64,000 bases of DNA. It comes from Serilophus lunatus. Taxonomy: Eukaryota > Chordata > Aves > Passeriformes > Eurylaimidae. The notes below the pieces were generated by a model that was not told the origin of the DNA, searched no databases, and saw nothing but the letters and a program-made list of their open reading frames with translations. Both the position numbers and the translations under genes were made by a program. The DNA is taken from contig VXBA01001435.1 in the NCBI GenBank assembly GCA_013399895.1, positions 124,362 to 188,361 on the forward strand, read 5' to 3'. Shown here piece after piece: positions 53,698 to 64,000 of this stretch. Within the stretch, counting starts at the first letter, position 1, and the number at the start of each line of letters is the position of its first letter.

Positions 53698-56600
53698 TAT
53701 CTGATGAACTAAACTAGAAATGTCAGTAGATTCTAATGGTGCTTGCAGTCTATCCAGGGTGAGCTCCATGGATCACTACAGGAAGCTTTCTTTAACCAGT
53801 CACTTCTCTCCTCCTTCTTCCCCAAAGAAAATGGGAAAAGCTCACCCTTTCTGGCACTGACAACATCATAACATTGTCATTTGCACTTGCCTTATTTCCT
53901 GTCAAGCACAGCAGTATGCTCATGCCCTGTTTCTAGCAGGCCAGCAGTTTGCAGGAGCCCCAGTCCTTGTGGCTTTGCCAGCTGGACTGTTCTTATTCTA
54001 TGATTTTTGCAGTGAAATCCCATGTCTAAACCAGCAGATAGCTAGTATCCTCTGAGTAAGTAGTTCAAATCTTTAGAAGCCAATGAAGGTTACTAACAAG
54101 GCAGATAACATGCCTATCAACAAAATATTTCTGCTCTGTCAAGAGACAAAACAAGACGTTATAACTGCAGAACAAGAAATAGATTGTCTAACACCTATGG
54201 TTTTCCCTGTCCTGGTACGTATTTTGTTGGTTACATTTACAAAAAGACTTTGGCCAAATAATCTCTAGAAAGTTATTTACAGTTGCATTTTATTTGAAGC
54301 ACATAAAACCAAACCAAGCTCCCTTAGGCCAAGTTGATGGAGATCCAAGGAAATTATTCAATCAGTATTTAATATTGTTCCAAAACCTGGAGAAAACTTT
54401 TTGCAACTGACTGGTTTACACTTCGAGTAGTCTCTTTTTTGCAAAAGGGTTTAATTTTGAAAGTTCACAAAATAACATTTCGAGGTGGTCCTATCACTAG
54501 TCAGAAGCTATAACAGAGCCTACATATGGTTGGCCATATGATTATAACAGCAGGCTGAGAACTAGGAAACTGAAGAATTTGGAAGTCACCACTAAGAAGT
54601 AACCACTGTAGAAGAAATGCCTAGAAAAGTTCAGTCATCCTCAAAGCATTGTCAGGTGCATGCTTTCCAACTCAGGATCAATGTTTAACAATCTGCCAAA
54701 GGAGTCCAACCAATATCCTCTGAAAAATATACTTGTGGCACTAACATTGTGTCCTGCATGTCCAGTCTGGCTAAGTCGACTAGACATACAGTGATCTGCA
54801 TCCTCACAAACCACGGTTCAAAAGTTTCACATAAGCTTACTAAATTACTTAAGCCAAATCATCAAAACCCAACTGTTACTCTCATTTTATCCCTAACTCC
54901 TTCAGCTGTAATTTATTTTGGGTAGTGGAAGGAGAAATAGTCATTCAAAGTTTTTAACAATTTTTCTTTTTCAGTCTTGGCACAGGTGGATCATAGCTTT
55001 TCCCAATACCTCCAGCCTATTTGTTTAGGATTAAAAACAAAACAACTCACCACAGAGGTCATTAAGCCTTTTGTCAGTTCCTATAAGGAAACCTGGCAGG
55101 CTATTTGCATGCTATAAGTGTAAGCCCAGCAGCATACTACATTACCATGCCATCTGTAACAACCTTAGAACTACCAACCTGAAAACTTAAAAGCAAATAA
55201 ACATCAGATTGCAGAAATTAAAAATCTGAGAGAAGGAACATTTACCCTCCACCTTCTTTGTTTCAAACAACACAGATCAGAGATCAGCAATTTCCTGTGA
55301 TCACAACCTGACCTACAAAAATGTAATGGAAAACAAATTTGTTTGGAGAATTCATCACAGTCTAAGCAGCATCTCTTGTACCTCCCATGGCTGCAGGCAT
55401 TAAGATGCACCAACCTAATGAGAGAACTGGCCTTGCATTTCAAGAAGTAGAAGAATTAACAAGTTTGTCTCCATTTCTCTGTTATAGATTTAGCCTCAAA
55501 GCTTTAGAGCTTAAGAGAAAGTGGTTGTCACATGAATATGCATGGTCACTAACATGAAGAGATGTGGATTAGTGTTGACAGTTACACCTTTATTTTTTGT
55601 AATATTGAAAAAAGTTAATTCACCTTGAAAACTGCTAGCCAGGAATGGCACTAAAACATACCAAAGTCAGTAATTCTCTTGACAAGAAGCTCCCAATGCA
55701 CAGCAAAAAACCCCCAATAGTTTCTAAATTACAGTAAACTAAGACTTTTATCTGCAGCTCTGAAGTGAGAGTGGTAAACACATGCATCATAGCACTAATT
55801 CCATAATGCTAAGATCCAAGTCTAGTCAAATATCTAAAGGGACATTCATAACTTTGATCTATGAATTTCATTAGGTCTTTAGCTTGAGAATTCAAGCAAC
55901 ATTTTTGGAGAAAGAGAAATCCTATCAGCTCAGCAGAACACATACATTACATGCACCAATACCAGTTTCTCCATTTCCAATTTCAACTCGAATATCCAAA
56001 CAGTAGCTCAGTACTCATCTCGAAACACTGCAAGCATGGGAAGCTAAATGAATAAAGTTTTGGGAGATCAAAAGCCCTTCCATTCCATTAACTTTGTACC
56101 ATAAGATTTGAACACCAAGCTGCTTAGAGGCAAGTAAATCTAAAAACTCAAGAAAAGGCCAGGTCAGCAAACAGCAAAACTATCCTTTCCATTAGAGACC
56201 AAAACACTTTCCTAGAACCTCACTCAGCTTCTTACACATTTTCCACATGTCCCTGGGATTAAAAAAAAACCCTGTATGTATCAGTTGTCCTCATTTGTGG
56301 CAAGGCAGGTGCCTTTCCTATTGCTACTGTTTCACATAATCACAAAACCAACTGAAAGTTAACAAGTACAACATCTAATTACTCCAGCTAAGCAACACAT
56401 CTGCCAAGGCTAGCCTATGAGGACAACTGCAGTTTGAGGAAGTTCTACAATACAAATAAAAAACCCCTGACTGTATTAAAAAGTTCAGCTTGCTGGCTTT
56501 AACTTGCTGTATTTCGAGGAAATAATTTTGAACTAAATCTGCAGAAAAACACAGCCATGGATTAGTTACAAAGGATTCACACAAAAGAGGACAAAAAGCA

Positions 56601-58384
56601 AACATATGCAAGTCTGGTTTAAAGATAAGAATGTTGACACCGAATTGGTTTACCTCAGTAGCTCCCAAATGAAACAAAAACACGGTGGTTACAAACATTT
56701 GGGAACACAACAATGAGAAGACGTCTAAAGCATGTCCAAATCAGGCCATGAACACTCATTACTACTTAATTTATCAGTTACAGATTCTCTCTTGTTCCTC
56801 CTCTTCCTCACACACTCCCCCAGTGGAAACTCAAGCAATGTAGTCCTATCTCCCAGGTGCAGGCTCAGTCTCTTCTTTTTTCTAAACATCACCTCAGCAA
56901 AGCAGTCTGCTGCCATCACGAAGACACTCCATGGGTCCTCCCTCCCTTCTCAAACGAAAAACATTCTCAGACTTGAGGAAAGGATAGAAATGAAACCAGT
57001 AGATGAAAAGAAGTTCTAGTTCCCATTTTAGACAAATTACGAAAATAGGCTTAAACCAGCTGTACACAAACGTCTTCTCTTTTAGATTCCACACACCTCC
57101 ATCTGCCACATCAGCTGGAAGAGCTGTACAAAATGATTGAATAAAACAAAAACACATTCAGAGCTGAACAGGAAAGAAAACTAGAACTGTTCTGTAAAGA
57201 GCAAGAATGCTAAAGCAGGCAGAAATACCCAGCTTCACATCACAAAGTGTCTTCAAACTCACTTATTTGCTAATATTGAATTTAGTTAATCAAAACCAAG
57301 GTGTGATCTAAAATTTATCTTTTCCTTTAGCAACAAACAGGATAGGGTCGTTTCAGTGTCAGTTTCATTGTATGACAGCTGGTCTTAATAATCCTTATTA
57401 GTAGGAAGATGTGTTATCTGGGCCAAAGCACTGGAGACTGTGACATGAATATTAACTAGACATGTCTGATCAAGCAACTACTGACAGAACGCTACCACTT
57501 AAAAGGTTTCAGAACATAAAACCCCACAGAGATCGAGACAGTTCATTCCTCACTGGCTTTGCAGGCAGAGGATCCTCTTCCACTCTACAGACTTAAACCG
57601 AGACTGAATCAGCAGGAAGACACTGGTGAGTTCTTTGTGCCCACACTCTTTATGTGGTTTCAGATCTCCATGGAAGTAACATGGCTGCTGCCTTGCATGC
57701 TGTACAGAATTTTACACCATTATCCCAAGGACAAATTAAGAAAGATTTCAAAAGGTATTCTACAATCCTTCCTGAAAATTTGGATAAACTGCAAAAATTT
57801 ACCTCCCTGCAATTTCCCTGCAAACACCTCACAGAGGACACTGTCTTCTTCAAAGTTTTTCCTCACAGTAAAAAACTATGATTAAAACATTTTGGGTAAG
57901 TTGCCTCGCACGAGTTGCAGACAGACAGATTACAGAGCATCCACCAGAACCAGACAGGCAAGGAACACTTCACAGACCAGTAACAGGAAGTTTCCATTCT
58001 TCAAGAGGAAGTCCCATCACAGCATTTCACAACAACCTTTGCTAGAAGATATTTTACCATCGGTTCCTCTTTTCGTCCCTAAAGTGGCCAAGGCATCGGA
58101 GTTCATCAATTATGCAGTCTCTGCAAAAGGAGAATACATCTCCAGCTACGGCAGTTTTTAAACTCCCAAGGCTGTTCAGCAGGAAATGGTTTAGTTTCTT
58201 CCTCTCCCAAGCCCCAATATTTTAAGGAGCTTCCAAAACATCACACTGAGAGAAGGAGCAAGTTCTCAAAAGCAAATGGGTGGGTTACAAGGCAAGTGAA
58301 AAACTATTGTGTGCAAAGTTGGTAGTTAACAATTCAACACCCAGCTGTCAGCCAGTTATGAGTGGCACTGAATGAAGCTTTACA

Positions 58385-58930
58385 TGGTTTATGTCTTCCC
58401 CAATGGCTTGGATGATGGGACAGGCTGCACCTCCAGTAAGACTGTGGATGACATCACACGGGAGATGACTGAGAGCAACTGATGCTTTAAGCGGAAGGAA
58501 GGGCTGCCTTTCAAAAGGATCTCAAAAAGAAAGAGAAGTGGCTCGAACAAATCTCCTGATGTTCAATGAAGACAAATGGAATGTCTTACACTCGCTGTGG
58601 AATGTAACCCCATACATCAAGAAAAGCTGGGAGTAACTGTCTAGGTGGCAACCTGACAGAAAGAGCATGGAGATCCTGACAGACAGGCTGAAAAAGAGGC
58701 AGCGATGCATCCTAGTAGTGACAAACTGTTGCCACACAGGGGACTGAGAGAAAAGATCAGTCTCCTCTAATCAGCAATTCTGAGCCAACATCCAGCTTTG
58801 CTCCTCCACCCAAGATATGAGAACTTCCGTGAGTCCCATGAAGGGGTACTAAGACAGCAAGAAGGCTGGAGCACACAGCATGTGGGGAAAGAGTAAGATA
58901 ACTGGGCTCATTTAGTCTGCAGAAAAGTCT
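58385..58930 (+). mobile_element. CR1 LINE, strongly decayed internal fragment
   Basis: Plus-strand sequence with the order and wording of a CR1 reverse-transcriptase 3' half, heavily diverged: CTTGGATGATGGGACAGGCT, TGTTCAATGAAGACAAATGG, AATGTAACCCCATACATCAA, GAAAAGCTGGGAGTAACTGT, later AGGCTGGAGCACACAGCATG and a final TTTAGTCTGCAGAAAAG (the SLEKRR region). Stops and indels occur in every frame. It is an ancient copy in intron 1. Confidence 0.72.
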
Positions 58931-59840
58931 ACACCACCACCCCATACCTTAAGTTTCTAGTTCTGTTATGGTATTTTTGAGATGGAAATATCAAAACTGC
59001 ACACATACAGGCATTGATATGGACTTAGATTATCGGTTGTGTTTTTGACAACTTTTCTAGCAATTGCTCATATGATAAGAACTGAGGAATTACTGGTATT
59101 TCATATTCCTAGCACAACTTCAAGATCTCATTGTAGCATTATGAGTCAGTTCAGGCCCTAGTACACCAGACTCCATCTCCACCACATTCCTACAAGTACT
59201 TCAAGTTAATAAAGTGCATGCAATCTCACATTCTCCTAATAACTGCTTCTACATAGGAAAGCTGAAGAAAAACACACTACATTCATGCAAGTTTAAGTTA
59301 TATTTAAAAGTGAAACTATTCTTTAGGATGCCTTTTCAAATTCTTCAGAGAAGCTGGCAAAATTGAAAGGCCTTGTATGTTTAAAACACTTATTTGCAGA
59401 CTAAGAATATTTGAACATGGTGACTACATAGGTTTAACTTTAGTTCTGTCACTAGAAGGAAACATTCAGAAAAGCTACCTTAAGTCTGGCCTTGCCAAAC
59501 TCCTTCCATAGGTAATGGAACCATGCTCCTCCAAAAGTTCAGAGTAAGGATTTTTTCTGTATTGCATGGAGAGGGAACCTAAGATTATTTGTTGATAAAT
59601 GCTGACCTTGCTATGCAAAAGCTATAGCAAACCAAGCAGGAAAAATCCACTATCAAAAAAACTTTATCAAGCAGGGGTACATGTCATTGTTTACATCAGA
59701 ACATAAACCCAGGAACCCATAGAAGATAAATCAACTAGTGTCTATCACAGTATTTCTCCACAAGAATCACAGTGCCTTCCTGCTCTCCAATTAAACACTT
59801 CCCACTCTTCACTGCCATCCTCCCAGCTTCCCACTTCCCC

Positions 59841-59880
59841 ATTGTCATCCAGCTCTCAGCATTGTCATCCAGTTCTCAGT
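59841..59880. repeat. 20-base tandem duplication
   Basis: Two adjacent 20-base units, ATTCTCAG-like in ending: ATTGTCATCCAGCTCTCAGC and ATTGTCATCCAGTTCTCAGT, in a pyrimidine-rich part of intron 1. They differ at two positions. Confidence 0.85.
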
Positions 59881-62800
59881 ACCAACCTTTACCCTCCCAG
59901 CTCCTCCTTTCGATAAACTCTCTGCAGTTTGTTGCCCAGTCAACACTGTTTATCCAACTATTCTCCTACAGCTGCCAAGTGCTCCGATGAGATCCTGATT
60001 GCTTCACACCCAGTCAGCTCAGGGAAGTGCAGTGGATCAAACAGCTTTCACTCCATCAGCCGTAGAGGGGACTGAAGAACTGCCAACAAACTGTAAGCTG
60101 CACAAGCCTTCATTAACCAGCACGTGATACTGGGGCTGTTTTTACCACTGCTACCAATTTTGAAGACAACTGGTAAGCAAATTCCCTCCTAAGTTACACA
60201 TCAAAAAAGTTATCAATACTCACTGAACAGCCCTAGAAAATACCTCAAGAAATTTTAAACATAATAGTGTTTGCCTTGATGTGACAGGCAAGCTATTATT
60301 TCCATAAGTTTACACTTTTAAACTTATGTTACACATAATGTTTACTGTGTATCATTTTTAACTGCGGAGTGCTCCTTCTCCAAAGTGCACATAAATCTTC
60401 AAAATAAATGTTTTGCAGACTTCCTGGCTAGGTTTCGACTAGCAATGTACACTGGGTCCTGACCAAACCTTGATATTCTTCCCAAACATAAGGCAGCAAA
60501 GGAATTGGCCCAATACACAATTCAATATTCGACTCCACAGAAACCAAAAGAAACTGCAAGTGTTAGTATTCACCTGGACTTCACAAATTAAAGAATTGAA
60601 GGCAATAACTGTTCTTTTTTGAACACTCTGCTTAGTGACAAGCACTCACCTGGTGACTGCAAGCAGCCACTGCAACTAAGAGAGCATTAACTATTTAAGG
60701 ACAGCTTTCTAACGGCAGAAAGCAATACCATGGTATCATTAAGAACCACCAGGGAAGTGAACTGATCTACATGTAAATTTTTTATCTTAAAATAAAAAAA
60801 AATGGTGAGCAGCTACTGATCCCAGTGAAACGGACAACACACAACAAGCTGTCTCACAATATGACCTTGGACAGGCTGACACACTCAAAAGAACTGCAAG
60901 AGTTCACATGGTTGTAAGCCTCATCTTCATCTCCAAGACAGCCTAAGAAACATTCCTGAAATGTCATATTGCTCAGGGAAAATGAAAGAATCCTTGTAAT
61001 AGCAAGGACGGACAGGTTTGTTCCCTGATTTGGAAGTAACTTGGAAAGAAAATCTGAAATAACCACATGAACACCATATGAAAAAAAGTATCAGACATAA
61101 TCATTATTAAAAAAAGAGAATTAAAGTGAATCTTCAGTCTAGGACAGATTTTTCTTATACTGTGTCTTACAAAATCCTGGATGTTCTATTTCACTTAAGC
61201 CCAAGTTATGGACACTGATGCCAATAGCAACCATGAAAATATAAACAATATAACTAAAGACTCAAAGTTCTACAGAGCCAATTAACACTGCAGTGGGCTG
61301 CTAGAAAGGACCAGCTACAGGACAGGAGAGTATTCTAGATCCAAACCACTGACAACTACGATCTTCAGCATAGTAAAAAGATCAGGGCTTTTAAAGGTCA
61401 CAAAAGCAAAAGCCTTCTCCATGTTTTCATTACTTCAAGCCCAAAAGAGATTCACTTGCTTTCTTTCATAACGTTCTGGACCTGAACTATCAATTATCTG
61501 TCAGAATATACTTTTGCAAAATTCCTTCTACATTTTACACAACACAGTACACATGACTGGAAGCTGAGCTGAAGGGTTTATCATACAAGCATATTAAAAG
61601 CTGACTTGACCAAAGTTGCATCACAATCAGCATTGAGGGTGAAAGTCAGTCTTTTCCCCCCTGAGAACTCTACACATGAGAAATACCTTAACTACCTGTG
61701 AGACAACTAGGGCAGGAAGTCAAAATTCAAATCCCTGACAAAAAGCACAGCATTTCCTGTTTTGAGTCACTAAGAAGCATTCCAAGATTCATCTTTCTGC
61801 AAAAGACCTTCAAAGCCTATAGGCAGAGGTTTAGGAAATTTCTGATTGTCTGACATTAAAGCATTTAAAAATATTGCACTACTGTTGCAATGATAGGCAT
61901 CATCATAGGAATCCATCAGTCCAGACATGAATGATTTGTCAACAAAATGAAAAAATGTAGTGTTATCATGCCTGGCAACAATAACATAAGCCTGCACTGC
62001 TGCCTGTTTTAACTTCTGAATCCCAGCAAGAAAAACAGGGATGCAAACATCCCTTTGAAGGCATGTGAAAAGAAAATACCTCTACTTTTTCTCTGTTTTA
62101 GCTTCTGCAGAAGATAATCCAGATGTGCTTCAACAGAGCCTGGAAATATCAATTAACAGCACCTTGACAGTCTGGCAAGACGCCTGGCAAGTGAGAAGGA
62201 GTAGCTGAAATACTCTGATTAAGCTGGCAGACAAACGGAGCTCGCAGCGGTCTAGAATCGTTGCTGGTATAAAACACTGAACTCAAATCTAACAATTGCC
62301 CTGTTCTGTTTCCTCAGGTGCTTAAGGCTCATCAGGAATGACCTTAAGAGCATATAATCAATGGAATGATCTCTTGGAGCAGTAATTCAGCCAGACCAGC
62401 AGTCACACAAATACACTCAAATGCAAGGAGGGCTGTAGTAAATCAGTAGATATTTGACAACATTCCCAAAGTGACCAGAAAATAAACAAGGAGAAAATTC
62501 TGTACTAAGAGCAACAGGCTCCATTACTACTATTTTTTTTGTTTCATAATCAAATGAGTAAGAGATGATGAAGAAACTCGCTCCAATTTTGAGGAATGAA
62601 GGAGACAACTTGAGCAGTATTATCAGTGAGCTTCAAACAGCTGAAAGTGCTGATGGTGTCTTCAAACAATTCAAGTATAGAACTGGATGGCAGAGTATCC
62701 CAGCAGTTTCTTCCTGTAGATTATTATAAGAAATGTAAACTCCCTCTATGTCTTCCAAGCTTCAAAAGAGAATCTTCTCTTCTCATTTCCCCTTCTGCAT

Positions 62801-63454
62801 CACATGGAAAAGAACTGAAAAGAAACAGAGCTGGAGAACCCCTGGGAGACTTCCAAGGTGCCGTAACTGGAAATGAGACAGCTGCAGACAAACAAGACTT
62901 CCCAAAAGGGAACTCTGACAGAAAGACAGAGGTGTTGGACTTGCTGGCACAGGTGAGCCTCCTGGGCTGGGATCTATTTACTTCTAAATTCTTCTGATGG
63001 AGGAACAGCAGTCGAGGGCCTCTGGTGACAATACAGAATCTCTGCTTCCCCTGCAGGAACTGGTAAAACTGTACAATGAATAAACACATCCTTCCCTGTA
63101 CAGATTCAGAAATCTGTATTTTGATTCCTCTTAGAGCCTCTACAGTAATTTAGAAGGCCTTAGCTACAAAACACCGTGTCTTTTAGCAAACAAGGCTCTG
63201 AAGCTATTGCTACATCAAATCAATCTAGAAAAACCTTCAGGAGCATTCAAAAGGGTCACTGTCCATCTGACAGCACATTCTAGTTTCTTATTCCAATCCT
63301 GCCCAAGCTTCTCTGGGAATTACAGCACTCCCTGGTTCAGGCAGTTTTCTAATTTTATTTGTAAATAGAAGGAACTAATAAATCAGACATCTCTATGAAC
63401 ACTAAGAGTCACTTGAAGTTATTCTGGAAGTTTGTTTAGATTATTCAGTATTTT

Positions 63455-63483
63455 TTGTTTGGCTTTTTTGGGGGTTTTTTTGA
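63455..63483. repeat. T/G-rich low-complexity tract
   Basis: TTTTTTGTTTGGCTTTTTTG followed by GGGGTTTTTTT near the right end of intron 1; simple sequence. Confidence 0.7.
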
Positions 63484-64000
63484 GGCAGAGGAAAAGGCTC
63501 ATCCTTAGTGTTGTATTTAGGGATTCCTCATTTATGCTTTTTGGTCACCAGTGTTCAACTTGAAACCACACAAATATTTAAATGCCTAAGAGGGAAAATA
63601 AAGTACTTGATAGACTTGCATGACAAATTCAAAACTAGTCCTGACAAACCACTGCTAGCAAACAAACAGAGATGCCTTACATCCAGGAATCACAAGAACT
63701 TGCCTTGCACTCCCAGAGTGACTCTCCGACACGCACAGCCTGCACGCAACAGTCCTGACAGAATAACAAGGACAACCTTGTGACCAGGGAAGACAGAGCT
63801 TAATGGAAGTGCCACCTGATTTGCCCCTTACTTTTCTTCCCTATCACGCTCTGGGCTGTTGCAAATGATCACCTGGTTCCCCTGAACGGGCCTACAGGGC
63901 TCATGCAGAAAACAGATCAGAAGTGGCCACACGCTTTTTCACGAGACAGATCTGATGAGGATTCAGGTTGGTGACATAACAATCACAACCCTCACTGAAC

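Larger units (their letters stand above)
51904..64000 (-). other. BIRC6 intron 1 (partial)
   Basis: At least 12.1 kb between exon 2 and exon 1, which is off the right edge. No CpG-rich first exon or promoter is visible. Contents: an unexplained splice-flanked open frame (52635-52854), a CR1 3' fragment (53465-53697), a decayed CR1 (58385-58930), a 20-base tandem duplication (59841-59880) and otherwise AT-rich sequence. Confidence 0.82.

Noticed and set aside
62626..62997. Plus-strand open frame of 123 codons and its minus-strand partner
   Set aside because: No family recognised, no splice-site pairing or repeat origin visible, and of a length that chance allows in a 12 kb intron.
1..64000. 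CRISPR array, operon, toxin-antitoxin or phage-defence system
   Set aside because: The sequence is vertebrate: split genes, CR1 repeats, no regularly spaced direct repeats and no prokaryotic gene order.
1..64000. tRNA, rRNA or intronic small RNA genes
   Set aside because: No tRNA A/B boxes with a foldable cloverleaf, rRNA segments or clear snoRNA box pairs were apparent by eye; a covariance-model search would be needed to exclude short ones.
52855..64000. BIRC6 exon 1 and CpG-island promoter
   Set aside because: No GC-rich segment or frame encoding an Ala/Gly-rich start was found; the 5' end must lie beyond 64000.

Overview
The window is vertebrate nuclear DNA, most likely from a bird. It is AT-rich, its coding sequence is split into short exons by GT/AG introns, and the interspersed repeats I can recognise are all CR1-type LINEs, the main retrotransposon family of birds and other sauropsids. 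Compact introns favour a bird over a crocodile or turtle, but the species cannot be read from the sequence. Nothing bacterial or viral is present: no operons, CRISPR arrays or phage genes.

One gene accounts for every convincing exon. It is BIRC6 (BRUCE/Apollon), the giant BIR-domain ubiquitin-conjugating inhibitor of apoptosis, on the minus strand. Thirty consecutive coding exons lie between 51903 (5') and 2430 (3'). I number them 2 to 31 from memory of the mammalian gene. Their sizes and phases chain perfectly: 6186 coding bases, 2062 codons, no stop, every intron GT-AG. The protein runs from about residue 112 to 2173 of roughly 4850. It covers most of the N-terminal WD40-like region, the complete zinc-binding BIR domain (exons 5-7), an acidic serine linker, a large 1395-base exon, the beta-rich and helical middle region, a glutamine-rich coiled coil with poly-alanine and proline-rich stretches, and a discoidin-like beta-sandwich. 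Exon 1 with the promoter lies beyond the right edge. Exons 32 onward, including the catalytic UBC domain, lie beyond the left edge.

Layout from right to left (5' to 3'): 64000-51904 is intron 1, with two CR1 fragments on the plus strand. 51903-40098 holds exons 2-10. 40097-32365 is the largest complete intron (10), with an old CR1 fragment and a T16G23 homopolymer. 32364-14312 holds exons 11-21 with three long introns; intron 11 carries a 1.15 kb CR1 with a frameshifted reverse transcriptase. Intron 21 (14311-9617) carries a chimeric CR1 interrupted by a 48-base assembly gap. 9616-2430 holds exons 22-31 in quick succession. 2429-1 is part of intron 31.

I found no new biological system. The points most worth a second look are the chimeric CR1 with a five-base microhomology junction and a probably undersized gap, a chain of in-frame tandem splice acceptors at exon 14, and an unexplained splice-flanked open frame in intron 1 (52635-52854).
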